Source: Anoplopoma fimbria (Eukaryota > Chordata > Actinopteri > Perciformes > Anoplopomatidae). From it: a DNA stretch of 64,000 bases. Positions 13,119 through 29,104 of the stretch are shown here, in pieces. Numbering within the stretch: the first letter of the stretch is position 1; every line of letters starts with the position of its first letter. Location: positions 9,906,231 through 9,970,230 of the forward strand of contig NC_072460.1 in NCBI RefSeq assembly GCF_027596085.1, written 5' to 3'. The position numbers were made by a program, and so were the translations under genes. The notes below the pieces were generated by a model, which made no database searches, was not told where the DNA came from, and was given only the letters and a program-made list of their open reading frames with translations.

Positions 13119-14143
13119 GATTTATATTGATAGAACACCAAAAAAAAAGCAGAAAACCCACACATTTGAAACGCTGGTACGAGAGAATGTACATAACTGT
13201 AAAACGCAGCACTTTAATCCGCAAGACTCTATCAAAGCTCCCCGATCCCCCTGCCACTCTCCTATTGCCCATTGCTTTCATCAACTCCCTCCTGCTCTGG
13301 ATAATTAACAATCGCGTAAAGCCTAATCATATGGACATGGGAATTGATTTGATGTAACCTTGGTTTAACTGGGAAAACCCTTCTGAGACACTGGCAGGAG
13401 GTGCACACATCGGACATGAATGGTAAACAGACTGACAGAAAAGCGGTGGGAATTTGATAAGCGCCATCAGCTGCTCCCCCAATCTGGTGAAGAGACTGCA
13501 GGAAACAACAAGACTGCTGCTGCAACAGGAAGAGGATGCAGGGTTTTCTAGTGCTACTACATAGACACGTGTACACTTACACATGCGTACACACACACTA
13601 GAGGACACATATAATATGTGAACAGGTATGGACAGTCATCTGTCCCCAACAAATTCATCTTCATTTGATCTGCACAATATTAACAAAACCATCGGATCAG
13701 AGCTTTTGAGTTTGTCTATATGTTGTGGTCCTCATTTTGCAGAATATCCAGTAACACAAATAAAAAATAAATAAACTAGAGGGGAATTTCCCTCAATGAT
13801 CGCATTTCTGACAGCAAAGATGTCATGCTGTTATTTCTGCCAATTCTGGGCAGCTCTTCAGTCAGAACACAAAATAAGACCTTGCACCTAGTTGACGTTA
13901 CACTGTACTTACAGGAACAGTGCACAGGTTATGAATGTCAAGGGCTCTAATCTTAAACAAGATGAAAGGATGTCACTGCTCTTTGACTGAGGCCATATGC
14001 CAAGACAATAAAAGCAGAAATTAGATTTGAGTTTCAGGAGGTTGCAGACCTGCTTTGCCAATATAAAAATAATACATAACTATACCTTGAACTAAACTCT
14101 AAAACCACACAACGTAAAATGCTCACAACAGACTACAACTGAC
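13119..14143. other. Non-coding, no gene recognised
   Basis: Overlapping short frames at 13110-13610 on both strands are mutually antisense and show no recognisable protein. Confidence 0.5.
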
Positions 14144-14350
14144 CCACTAAACCCAGCAAGAAGGTGTGCTGCAATAGCAGTAGTCAAAATACTGGATGAC
14201 AACATAAACCCAGCAGCAACCAACAACACAACATCTTGCTCAGAAAGCAGTTCAAAAGGTTGCATATACTTCCCAAGTGTCTTGCCTAATAGACTGTGCA
14301 TATGCACTATGTCTTCATACACCAGGAGGAGCAGTTGACAAAGGCCTTTT
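14144..14350 (-). pseudogene. Exon-like open segment, possibly cyclin-box (CNTD1-like); gene or pseudogene unresolved
   Basis: The minus strand has a pyrimidine-rich AG (GTTGTTTTTGTTTTAG) ending at 14351. About 68 open codons follow, then a plausible donor GG|GTCAGT at 14143. The translation contains CQLLLLVYEDIVHMHSLL, then GKYMQPFELLSEQDVVLLV and AAGFMLSSSI. The pattern C-x2-LL-x-LVY, a Leu-rich helix, (E/Q)D-x2-LLV-x-G and Ser-rich helix resembles, from memory, the C-terminal cyclin-fold region of CNTD1. The frame runs on to a stop about 50 nt beyond the donor. No other exon of such a gene was found nearby. It could be a stray exon copy, a pseudogene piece, or a chance frame with tidy splice signals. 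It shares its strand with KAZRN but does not resemble the next kazrin coding segment. Confidence 0.3.
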
Positions 14351-15089
14351 CTAAAACAAAAACAACAGTTTTTTGGACGTCAATTTTTTGGGGGACATGA
14401 AAGGGAACAACTGCAGCAAGAACCAGACCAAACAAACCCTTTACATGTCAAAAGTTAAGTAAAGAAAAGTGAACATGATATCTCTAGACGTTCCACTAGA
14501 TATTCCTTTTGAGGCATCTGTTCTTGTGAGCAGATATCCTTTTGACAAAGTTTTTTTGGCCAATGCAGCTTTTGCACGGCATGTTCAGCGACAACAAGTC
14601 CGTCCTAGAAATGTCAATGTGCCAAAAAGAGACTGCAGGATCACAGTTCATTTCACTCGGTAATTCCTAAAGCCTGTAGCGACGCTAAAAGAAGGTTTCA
14701 GAGTGAGTAAATTGAGTTGGGCAACAAAATGGGTTCAGAGGATGACATCCTCTGAAAGCCTTGAGATGAAAGTGACTTTTAAGTGTCACAATTCTATTTG
14801 CATCCTCAATTGCACTGAGCCTTACCTATCAGTTTTGACTTGTCTGTGTGGTCAGATGATGGATAGGTTAATGTGTTTGACACTATAGTGGTGTTAACTA
14901 CAGTGTAGCCTAAAGAAGTAGTCCTCCATAGCAATCAGAAATCAGAAATGCACATCTTTCCTTACAGGTGCATTGTTTCCTCTATCAAAAGAACAAAAAA
15001 CTTAATTAACCGCCTTGTGGTTGTATGAGTCCAGTGAATATTTCCAGTGAGAAACCTAATGTGTTCACTTTGAGATTAAAGTAAAGATG
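14351..15089. other. Non-coding between the exon-like segment and the LINE remnant
   Basis: It contains the 23-bp palindrome at 14734-14756. I looked here for a preceding exon of the segment at 14144-14350 and saw none. Confidence 0.5.
14734..14756. repeat. 23-bp near-perfect palindrome
   Basis: TTCAGAGGATG and its exact reverse complement CATCCTCTGAA are separated by one A. It may be a dimeric protein-binding site or chance. No known motif was recognised. Confidence 0.85.
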
Positions 15090-15712
15090 ACTGATAGAGA
15101 GCTTCAACACATAACACAGAAACAACAATCACCTGAAGCTCAATGTCAGCAACACAAATACACTTGTGGTGGACTACCAGAGAAACAGGAATCCCGCTGT
15201 CCTGGTTGCCATTCAGGGAAAGGAAGTGAAGATGGTAGACTCATACAGTTAACTTGAGGTCCAAATGAATAAAAACAAGACTGGACTCACAACACTGAAG
15301 CGCTCTAAAAGAACGGATTAAGCAGAGTGTTCTTCCTCTTAAGACTCTGATCCTTTGTTGTGCAGCAGGCAGATCTTCTATCTGTCTGTAGAGACCAGTG
15401 ATCTGTTCTTTGCGGTGGTGTGCTGTGGTGGTGGCGTCAAGGCTCAGAGGTCAGCAGTCTCAACAAGTTTTTCAGGACTAACTGGACAGTGCGGAGAAAG
15501 TGGCGGAGAGAAAGACTGGGGACAAATCAAAGCCATCTTGCATAACACATCTTCATTGCAGAGATGGATGAGGGACAAGATCAAAGCCTGGGAGTCGTAC
15601 ATCATCAGAGTCGAGGGCCTTTGGATTTTGTTTGTTGTACAGATTCTGAAGCCCCTCGAGGCAATTTTTGTTGGGATATAGTGACATAAATAAAATTAAT
15701 TTGACTTGACTT
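15090..15712 (+). mobile_element. Truncated LINE (L2/CR1/Rex-like) reverse-transcriptase remnant
   Basis: Broken plus-strand reading frames give the order seen in the C-terminal part of teleost LINE reverse transcriptases. First comes NNHLKLNVSNT with VVDYQ near 15120-15180. Next is a VDSY-like segment, then LDSQ.., ALKRT and FFLLRL-like codons to about 15350. Last is IFYLSVETSDLFFAVVCCGGG at 15370-15440, matching the FY-S-V-S-LFFAVVCWGG motif. Downstream sequence (LHNTSSLQRW) fits the thumb region with a deletion. The copy ends in an AATAAAATT-type tail followed by TTGACTTGACTT. Multiple stops and frameshifts show it is dead and 5'-truncated, as usual for LINE copies. Confidence 0.8.
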
Positions 15713-18809
<3,097 letters not shown>

Positions 18810-19832
18810 AAAAATGCATACGTCTGATTTGATGCATTGTACCAAAAGTTTTGCACACACTCACACAACTCAGAAAAACCATTCATCCTAAGTGTATCTT
18901 ATCTACAGCCTATATACAGTAAGTGTGTATTGTTCAACTGTAAAAGAAAAGTATACCCACATATCATCTAAGTAGGCATCTGACAGTTTTTATAAAAATG
19001 CAAATTATGGCACATAACAATCACAAATCACCCCCTCCAAAACTGTTCATCCTCTCAGCTGTCCTAGCTTTTTCATCAGGCTCTAAAACCTTCACTAAAG
19101 ACAAGGTGAAATCTCCACCACCCACCCACAACGGACTCCCCATAAAGTGAAACAAATAACCTTTCTCATCCCTCTTTTAGAGGAAGCACTCTGTATGCCT
19201 TGACTGAGATTTATGTCATGGAGGGCAGAAAAGAACAGTGGGCAGCTAGGATCTTAAATGCTGGCTTTGTTTTTCTAGACACTGGCTTTTTTGTGATCCA
19301 TCATGTTTGGGAGGGAGAAAACTCCACGGCCTACTCTTCCTGCTCAGTCAGAAGTGAGAAAGGTGCTGCTGTGAGGCGTGAAGTTTCATCAAATGAAATA
19401 GTATTTGAACGGAAATAACATAAATAACATTTAACATTGAAATATTTTTCTGAAGAGAGGAAAATTGATAAGAAAAGAAGCACCTATCAATCTTTTGAAA
19501 ATAACATTAAAGCTAACCGAAAATAAGCTATTGATTATTTCTGTAAGAATAGCTCTTCAAAGGTCAAGACATTCTCAAGAAAATGTAAGTAGTCATCTAC
19601 TTTTATATAAGGAGTTTTTGTTATGGGTTTAGAGATGCATGCACTGATGTGCTGTATGTAGCTGTAGTAGAAATCCTAATGCTATTAAGATATATAGTGA
19701 CATCATAAGTTATTTATTCCCAATAATGCCTTTATACAGCCCCTGTATACAAAGGTTTAAATATATATTTTAAACATGTTACATCTCCTTACATTTTACC
19801 CTTCCAAAGCGATCCAAACAGCAGACAACAAT

Positions 19833-19896
19833 GAACCTTTATGGTCATGAACCTTTATGGTCATGGACCTTTATGGTCATGGACCTTTATGGTCAT
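19833..19896. repeat. 16-bp minisatellite, four tandem copies
   Basis: The unit GAACCTTTATGGTCAT occurs at 19833, 19849, 19865 and 19881. The last two copies have GGACC instead of GAACC. A broken fifth unit (ATGGCTTTATACC) follows. Confidence 0.95.
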
Positions 19897-22800
19897 ATGG
19901 CTTTATACCACTATAGCCATGTAACTATAGGTAGCTACTGTCAAATCCTCCCAATAATAAAGCAGAAGACATGACACAATCAAAATGCTGTTAAAAACTG
20001 TAGCAAAACCTACACGGAGCACTTGATAAACCAGTGGTTCAAAGACGTCTTTCAAATATGGCACTCCTTCGTAGTGATCGTTTTTCTCTCACAGCACCCC
20101 ACCACCACACACTGGTGTTTTGTCTCAACATGTCTCTCGAGCTTTCTCTGGACCATTGCCGCATTTAATAGCTTTTCCCAGCAGAAACACCATTCACAGT
20201 CGATCTCCTTCAAATTGTACCATATACTGTACAGTATTGCACAATTTTGCTGGCTTTTGGTATACTTTGACATTATGGCTTCAGCTTCTGAGTGCAACAA
20301 CAATGGAATTCACACATAAGTGTGGAGCCTGGGGAACAGTGAAAAGAAAGAAAAAGGCTGTCAAATAGAAAGGCATTCATCATCTTAGTCGTCTATGGTA
20401 GACGATACAATAGAGAGAAAACAACAGTGTATGACGAACGAAGATGCATTAGTGGGATGTTGCGTAGGCTGTATATGTAAGTCATGTGGGACAATTTTAT
20501 TTTGTTTCATCAGAAAAGCCCTTTCTGAAAACAGTTTAGGAGGTAAAAATAAAGTGTGACTGTGGTGAAAGTGAGTGATCTTGCAGCTGCAGGTTGTATC
20601 TTGCATCCCGAGGGTCTTATTTTACATGTATAAATTAAAGATGCTGTGACGCTTGGAGGAAAATTGTGTGCCTCTGAGAGATCCTGCTGATTTAGAGAAT
20701 AAGAGTGTTAGAGAATATGAGAGAAATAAATGTGTAGCCTGATGTTTTGACTCAAATAACCCTTTTCCTTCAAAATGAGAGGATATTAGCAGGTTCAGGA
20801 AGCTTTCAGGAAATTCAAATCTATAAGGTTAACTATTATAGAAAACATAAAAGGTGTGCAGAGTCCTCACAATAAACAAATTAAATGGATGTCCTATTAA
20901 TGATGCCAACATACTGCAAAATCGACGAGTTTGACCTGGGATCTGATGACTGCAGGGGCAGCAGTATTTAGAAAGTCTGGAGTTGTAACATTAATTCAAG
21001 GCTGACAAAATCCCACAAAGAGAACAAAAGAGATAACATTACAACATATGCTTCTTATTCAGCCTCTCTTGCAAACTCTCAAACCAGAGTTGGTGATTGT
21101 TGAAACAGTGGAAAGACTAACAAATTTGTTTTACGATGACCTGCGAGGTAAAAATGAATGTGTGTTTTGAATGTTAATAAATTATAGTTAATGTCCAAAT
21201 CCTTGTTTTCCATCACTGCCAATCTGAGCTGGAGCCGAATACCGGTGACTACCGCAGAGTCTTCTGTCCCAAGAAGGAATGCCGATTATAACTTTTCCAC
21301 TTAAGACAAAAGCAAGATGTTATTTTTACTTTTTTTTTTTCTAATGGGAAAGGAGCTATTATCAGTTTATGGGAACTGACTAGAGTTCCTGTATCTACAG
21401 CTGCAGTTTGTTAAGTTACAATAAACTCATCAGTACAAGTAAATTCTCACATAAATCATATCTGATGATCATTCAGAAAGTTTACGGTGGAGTAGCTGTT
21501 CATTTTCACCATGACACTGAGGCTTCTTGTCTGGTTTAGTATGCAGAGCGCTCCATCTTCCTGAGAAAACCCGCTGCTATGAACGCTATATTGAGATGCA
21601 ATGGCCAGCTCTCAGTTTTAATGGTGACTGATGGAGGGCGCAGATGCATTATTGCTCGCCGTTCATCAAGTTAACTTTGCACATTAAGAAGTTGAATGAG
21701 TTTCCAAGAGATTCTATCAGTGTTAATTATAGGATGAGCGAGGAATTAAAGGGGGAGAACATTCGAGTGAGTTAACCCTTTATCCTGACTGGGGTGTCCA
21801 TACCCGGCATGTTGTATGTGATTCATGTGGTCTGGACAAAAGTGTGGATGTGGCTTTTTACACCACAAAAATACATTAAATACATCGCCATTAAATGAGG
21901 CTAGCATTCCAAGATCCCCAGACTTTCAAGCAAACCATTAAAGATGTACAAAGAATAATCATGTAGGAGGAACTAAGTGCAATCACATATGACCAAACGA
22001 AGCTAAGCAGAGAGGATTTAACATGCTCTTTCTGTTTCTGTGTATGTTTTGTGTCATATATTTAAATTTTTCCCCCCCAGCTTCCTCCTCGCTGTGCATC
22101 CCTGCTTTCAATCTCCTAACTGAATGTTTGTCACTTTCTTTCTCAGCTCCTCTCTCAGCCTTTCCATCTTCCCAATTTCTCTTTTCCAATTTCCGGTCGT
22201 CTTTCTCCTCTCCTGCCTTAGCTGCACTGCAGATTGCAGTAAACCCAGAAAATCCTCTTCATCACACAGTGCAAATACCATCAGTATTGGGTTAGCCCTC
22301 AGCCCCAATTAACTGCTAGATATATATGCCCTGTAGCATCTGGGACAGTGTCCGACACTCTGGCGTGTGAGCTGCACAATTTAAACACAAACATGGCATC
22401 ACAGGGCAGAATGTCAAATACCTACACGGAAACAAGCCTTAAGGGTTGCATATGCCGCTAAATGCTGGAGTTACACAGCTTGTTAACAATGTGTGATTGT
22501 AGATGTTGACCGTCTTATCACACTAGTCTAAATTTGGTTAAAACATTAACAAGATTTACCATTTTGTCTCACCTTTCCATCCCTCGCACAGCCATCACAA
22601 TATGGATGTGCGAGTGATGTGTACTAATTAATCCCTATAGCTAGCATTACTTTTTTAGAATTTGGTACCTCATAATTATTATTTGTCATAGACTATACAG
22701 TTTATGATGTCTGTAAAGTATTGATTGAGTCGGCTTGTGAATTTAGCTTTCCATTATTTCTCCAGAGATGTTTATTGTTGGAGCAGCTGATAACATCAGC

Positions 22801-23920
22801 CCGGAGAGAAGCAACCCTGTTTTGAGATTTGCAGGTCTGAAGACATACATGCATCTATTAAAAATGAGCTAAGAACTTCAGGACTTTGACATTGAAGACC
22901 AGGCTTCACATCCTGAGTTCTGCATGTGGTTATGTTACACTATTATCGTGCAGGTTTACAGGTGACACGTAATGTGGCTTTGCTTTTTCTGTTTAGTGTA
23001 CAATGTAGGTGGTTGCAACTAAGCTACAATGACAACTGTGTTGTGACGTTTCCAACACACAACTTTTCACACACCAGCTCAAGATATGACCAAAAGTTCA
23101 CACTGAGCTCACAGTGCAAGAGAGGCAGCATTGATAATGAAATGTGACTAAACCACCCGTCTGTGCTTTGTGTGTGGGCAGGTGCCTCTGAATGTAATTA
23201 GCCAAGTAGTAATGACTTGTGACTCTGCAGCAGCTACCGTGGTAGCAAGAGAGTGAATGACTCAGAGCTCAAAGGCATAAATAAACGACATAGCAGCTTT
23301 GTTCCCTTGTCTAGAATTAAGAACATTAATAATTAAATTGAACAATAAATGAAGGTGGCCCAAGGGTGGGGGCTGGTGGGTAACGGAGAGGAGAGAACAG
23401 CAGGCTGCAGAAGGACAAAGAGGGCATTCAATAGAACAAAAAACAACACAGTGTTGGAAAAAATATGACTTAATAGGAACTTAAAGCTACATCCAACAAA
23501 GGAGCACACAAACAAGTTCACATTAAATATGCTGGGCTGAGGCTGCATAGAGATATTATTGGAGAGCTAGTCATTTTTGCCTTGGATGTAAAAGAGGTTT
23601 ATAGAGTTCACTCTGGAACTAGGGGAAAATAAAACATGTGGATGGTAAGTTAGAGGTCTGTACTTAAAAAAAACAAAGTGAGGTGGGTGGTAAGTCACGG
23701 TGAGGGTGGTCTAGTGAGTCTAATGAAAAGGTACCGGCTGAAAAAGATGAAGACAAAAATCAAGCTCCCACGACCCACGATCATGTCCTCAAAGACTGCG
23801 AAGTCTGTCTTTGTGGTCACAGATGCTGAAACAGACCCCAAAGAGCAGTGACCTTGGCATTGTTTATTCTAGCCGAGGCCCTCAAAGACACCAGGAGCAG
23901 GCAGTGCCAGATTTACCTCA

Positions 23921-23934
23921 GTCTCCATGGAGAC
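23921..23934. promoter_or_regulatory. Palindrome GTCTCCATGGAGAC (weak RFX-like)
   Basis: A 14-bp perfect palindrome with the CCATGG core and outer GT/AC of RFX-type sites, but with TC/GA at positions where the RFX consensus prefers TG/CA. It sits in a low-repeat segment (23700-23960). Confidence 0.3.
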
Positions 23935-24046
23935 GGTGTACTCTTGACTGGGAACTTTCCAAGCTCATTCATTACCAGATGAGGTAGTGGGTTCTACCTC
24001 GCTGCCTCGCTCTATTTGCTTCCATTACACTCATGGATCCCAGAAG

Positions 24047-24049
<3 letters not shown>

Positions 24050-24109
<60 letters not shown>

Positions 24110-24310
24110 GACAAACAGAGAGCAAGAACAAGAGAGGGGAGCTAAAAGAAGACAAAAAAAAAGAATAAAAAATGGCCTGAATGAAACTGCAAGTCACAGA
24201 AGGACCGGAGGAAAGGACTGCAAATGAGAAAAAGAAAGAAGTGAGAATAAAGAGGGAGGAAAACAGGGAGAGAGAAAGGTTAACTGACAAGAGGATGAAG
24301 ATGAGGAATG
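24050..24310. repeat. (AG)n microsatellite within a long purine tract
   Basis: Pure AG from 24051 to 24100 is followed by interrupted GA repeats, then strongly purine-biased sequence to about 24310. Mirror-symmetric polypurine tracts of this kind can form triplex (H-)DNA. Arg-Glu repeat peptides here are artefacts. Confidence 0.97.
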
Positions 24311-25654
24311 ACTAAAGAGGGTGTTTCTTAAATGTCGTCCAAGCACAGAGCTCCAGAACACTAGCGTGGTGGTAATGGACTGTTTAGACGGGGAGGGGGG
24401 GGGACTCCAGCTTATAATATCTGCAAATGACCTCATTCATACATCTTTCACACTTCTCTTAAATCAAAACACACAGAAACTTAAATGCTGCCCTATTGAG
24501 ATGTGCGGCTCTTCAAATGAACGTCTGAGGATTGAGAGGCCTTTAAAAAAAAACAGAAGGAACACGATGAATGGAAGAGGACGGACGGAGGCTCGGCCGC
24601 TGACACAGACCAACGGCGTGAAGTGAGTCAGACTAATGGAGCAGAAAATAGAAGAATCATGAGCCTCTTATCTCTCTACTAATCACAGCCAGAACAGCAA
24701 AAGTAAAGGGAGATAACAGGGGAGGAAAGAGATGGAGTGAAAGAAAAGTGAGAGCAAAGAAGAGCTTGAGGGTCTCTATAATCTTCATCCTTCCCAATCA
24801 CAACCAAGACCCCTTCTTACTGTTATCAGCATTCCTAAATACTTCCCATCATTAGCAAGCTAGCTCCTTCGCTATGCTATCGCTCTCCTGGGGGCCTCTC
24901 TATCTGGAATCTAGTCGGACGGCTCTATTTAGCGTGTCCAGCCTTACAGGGCCAACATTCCTTCCCTGCTCATGCCCACCAGTACTCTGGACTACAGTTT
25001 GGTTTTGATCTATTTTTGGCCCTCCGCTGCCTCTCCTCTCATCAGTTCTTCTCATCTCATCCTCGCTCGGCGGCCCCTGCAGAATCATAATGAGCAGAGA
25101 AAACTTGTAATTCTTCTCTCAGTGCCCCTCAGCAAGAATGACGCCATGCTCTCTTATCTTGCATCTACATAGATACCGTCACTGAGCTTCAACATACGTG
25201 TAACCATCGGGCACACCTACAGTGAGAAGACTTTTTTTGCCGGCTCTTCATTTTGTGAAGCTGTTAACATCTTTAAAGGGCTGGCGCAGACTTGTGCTGG
25301 GCAGCGGGCATGAGCTTTGATATTGTGATCGTGTGGCTGTGATAACTGTGAAGCTGGATTGGAGGCAAATGCTTAGAAAATGACTTTAATCCTAAAGCAA
25401 GGCTCTGATCTGGGGCAGCAAGGCAAAGCCCTCGCCAGCCTAGAAAGAGTGCAAAGCTTTGAGCGGAGAGTTAAGGGAGTCTACAAGGTTGTGCCATTAT
25501 GAGCTTTTTTCATGTGGTGATCAGCCTAGTTATATTATACTTACAATCAAAATGTATCTTAAATGATCTATATCTTAATCTAATAGGGTGGGTGGCTTTA
25601 AGGACCTAGGTTTTTAATGTACATTTCCATTAAAATTCCTTTATTCCATAAATA
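24311..25654. other. Non-coding, no gene recognised
   Basis: A homopolymer-G stretch lies at about 24390-24404, and purine-rich sequence runs to about 24770. No coding signal was recognised. Confidence 0.5.
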
Positions 25655-26200
25655 TTTAAAGTGGCCCTATTATGCTTTTCCACTTTTTCCCCTCTTCTTT
25701 AGTGTGTTATATATTTTTTTATACACGTAAAAGGTCCGTAGAGTGTAATACCTGAAGTCCACACCTAAAAGGAGTTACCCTCCCCCTCAGAATCTCTGCT
25801 CCTCAGCTGCCTGAAACGGCTCCATTGAATTCTCTCCTTCACTTCCGTAACTTTATGAGGTCATAATGTTCACGTATAACTCTCCGGCTAGTTTGACCCA
25901 CCCTCAAACAACAAAAGAGAGAGCTGGAGCTGAAGCTCCGGAGGAAGAGTTTTTTTAAATGTGAAACGTTGACCAATCAAAACAGAGCGGGTTAGCTGAC
26001 CAATCAGAGCATGCTTTGCTTTCTGGAGGGAGGAGCAATCGCTACAACGGAGCATTTCAGAGAGAGGGTGAGAAGAGGTGCTGCAGGACAGCCAGGATGA
26101 GAAAAACAAGGAGGATTATGAGCATTAACACATATAAACATGTTGTAGCTGAAACTTGAGATAAAAATATGCACCCGGAAAATAGCATAATAGGGCCTGT
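25655..26200. mobile_element. MITE with inverted GGCCCTATTATGC ends
   Basis: The left end (TTTAAAGTGGCCCTATTATG) and right end (GCATAATAGGGCCTGTTTGA) are near-perfect inverted repeats about 540 bp apart. There is no coding capacity inside, so this is a non-autonomous DNA element. The interior is typical of a common teleost repeat (AGTTACCCTCCCCCTCAG, CTTTATGAGGTCATAATG). It contains two GACCAATCA motifs (25971 and 25998). The superfamily is not assigned because the target-site duplication is unclear. Confidence 0.8.
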
Positions 26201-29104
26201 TTGAACAATATAAACTGTCATACAATGTTATCCGGTAAAGTAAAGCCGAAAAAGAATTAAAAAAAACTGAGCATCAGCAGCACTAAACTGTAGTTGTAAA
26301 ACCGTCCTCCAGTGTAATAACATGACATGAGAGGAGCAGCAGGAATAACAAACACTGCAGAACAGCCACAAAGGTTTATGTCTTGTCACAGCGTCAAGAG
26401 AGGAAAATTGGACATCTCGCCAGTTTGCACTGCATGATCACCATTCAATTTTCTCTTTCATAGCCATGGGGCCATTTCTTATAACTACACCATATTTACC
26501 TTCCTTCCACTGAAGAGCTCCATACCACTAAATTAACCAGCAGTTGCAACATTCAAAAGCGTTGACATTTAAAGTGAACAATACATTAGTTGAGATTTAA
26601 TCAAACACACTCATGTTTAATCTTTAATTGAGGAGGGCTTGCAGTAATATTACAGTGGTGCTTGAGTTAAACTGAGTCAGCGACACCAGGGCTTGGGCTG
26701 AGTTTTCATTAACAGTGCAGATAGGAAGCCCAAATTTGGATGAACATACCAAAACAACAACATTTTCGATTCCTTAATCTGAGCAATATAAACACAAAAA
26801 TCAATTTTTCATTAAACAAACAAAAAGTACTGAGGTTTGATACCAAGTCCTACAAACACACAACAAACTGAATCTCATCCAACTTAGAAACATTCAGACA
26901 AAACCTCAAAGACCATCTTGTGTATGGTCGACATGTATCAAAACAATATATTCAGAATGACCAAATTTAAAATCTGTTTGACACTTAACATGTGTGTTGT
27001 CTTTTGTGTGAGTAGAACATTATTCTGTGCTGACAGGTCTAGAAATAGGAGATTCTGAGGGGAAAGACTTGACGAGCAAAAACTTACAAGAGTTATGTTT
27101 CCTTCACTCCCAACTGGCCATGTAATAGGTTAAAGAATGACAGACAACAGCACCGTAGATTTACGCTCATAATTGTTAATCTAGAACATTCTCTATTGGG
27201 CAAAAGGGTAACTTAACATTGATTTCTCCTGTTATACCTCATTTTAAAATGTATTCTTGATGCAATAATTTAACTGTCTATAAAAATACTTTGATGCAGC
27301 TTTTTTCTTCAGAAACTCTCATTCACATTGGCAATGACACTGTGTGCAGCAGTCTAAGAGGCCGAACATCAATGAATCAATGGTAGACTTTGGCATCACT
27401 GTGTGGGGCATAAGCCTGAGAATAGTTGTCTGACATCCTGAGAAGCAGAGCAATATCTTAGAGCAAAGCCAAGTGTAAGTCAATTTTGTGGGGAGAGACA
27501 GACACGACACAGGCTGGCACATCACGGCCGACAAAGATCGATTGTCTGTGAGGCGATGGACTTTATTCCTCCTCACGAGCCGTATCACCCGCCTATCCAT
27601 CCATCCACTCAGACAAGACATGCAAAGGGAAAACACTTATCGCATTACAAGCTGCTGAATTATAGGACATTATAAAGTTGAGGGGTCTTGGCGGGATCAA
27701 AATGTGGATTTTTGAGCATCCAAAGTTTGTGTCAATAGTCTGATCATGGATTGTGGAATGAGAGCCAAGATGTTGTTTGGTGATCTAAAAGATTTAAACT
27801 CTAATAAAAGCGGCTTAGTGCTTTGGATCCAGATACGCGCTGACATCAATCTCTAGGATATTCTTGAAATAACAAGACATTATAGGAGGGAACATAGAGA
27901 CCTGCACATACCCTCAACATGATACTATGCAGTCTAAAGCTACTCTTTATTATAAAAACAGAAGTATTTTTACTGTGATTATGAATGCAATGTTAGTTTT
28001 GTGATCAAAACATCCCTCAAGGCATTAGGACTTCTCTACAGTAGTTAACGACTCATGAACTGACCGGTACATTAACGGTCTGATAGCTATGAACTCATCA
28101 CCTCCTTTTCAATGGGTAAGGTAAAGAGAAATATCTCCAGGTATCTCCATCAGAACTACTTCAGTTAGCACAGTGTGCTTGGGAGATATGACGAGATTGT
28201 CGTTCAAAATGATAATGGTTGGCCAGGATAATTGTCCTCACATGTTCAGACATGTTCAACCCCTGTTTGTTAGCTTTCCAAAACAATACTGATTTGTTTC
28301 CTTTTGAAGAAGATGAATGTATCTTTAGGTGGGGTGGTGTCCAATCTCAGTCAATGTTGAGGCCCCCTGTCTCCTGAATGGTTGGTCCTTCTGTTAATTA
28401 AACCACTATGTATTATAGATAATCACGTAGGTTAAGATGTAGGGAAAAGCGATGAGGTCAGAAAGGGATGAATTTCTGACTGAATGCCCCAGTTGTCAAA
28501 CAAAACACTGACCCAACAGTTTGTCAGTAACAGACATGGGGGAAGCATCTCGCTCTCCCGTTCAACTTCCTTTTGAACTCTGGCTGAACTCACCTTGTTT
28601 GGATGGGAAATACATACAAAGCCTCTACGCTCGAGAGAAATGGAGTACCATGACTACTTCTAGACTGACAGCAGCTGGCAGTACCTGTCTCTTTGTTATG
28701 TTTCAGATAAGAACCAGCTCCTAAAATACAAATAGGACTTGCCACAACATTGTAGAGGCTTCTTTCTGCAGTAGGAGACATTTTCATGGCTTGATGTTTA
28801 AGTAAGTACTTTTCAGCTTTATAAATGTAGAGTATAGTCTCACAAAGCCAGGTCTAGGCCACCTCCACAGCGCTGTGTCAGCCCTAAAGCAAGGTCTAGC
28901 ACCACAGATTATAATTCTGGTATAGGGAGATAAAAATCTCGGGCTTGTTTGTACTTCGTTAAACCAATTATAATGTTCTTTGGGTGGCATAAACCACAGG
29001 ATGCAACAAGGATGACCTTGCAAAATAGATGAGAATGCAACCTGAGATATGCGGCCAATGGAAGACTACATCAGGTGATTCATAGTTAATGAGTTTACAA
29101 ATCC
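26201..29104. other. Non-coding, no gene recognised
   Basis: AT-rich unique sequence. The 105-codon minus frame at 27319-27636 has no recognisable domain or repeat similarity. Confidence 0.5.

Larger units (their letters stand above)
18810..24049. other. Non-coding, no gene recognised apart from the minisatellite
   Basis: A short word, AACTATTATAGAAAACA, occurs at both about 18236 and 20831. The segment 21490-21740 is low in repeats and contains CGCTCC, AATGGTGAC and TAATTATAGG-type words, making it a candidate conserved regulatory element. The segment 23700-23960, with the palindrome at 23921, is similar in character. Confidence 0.45.
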
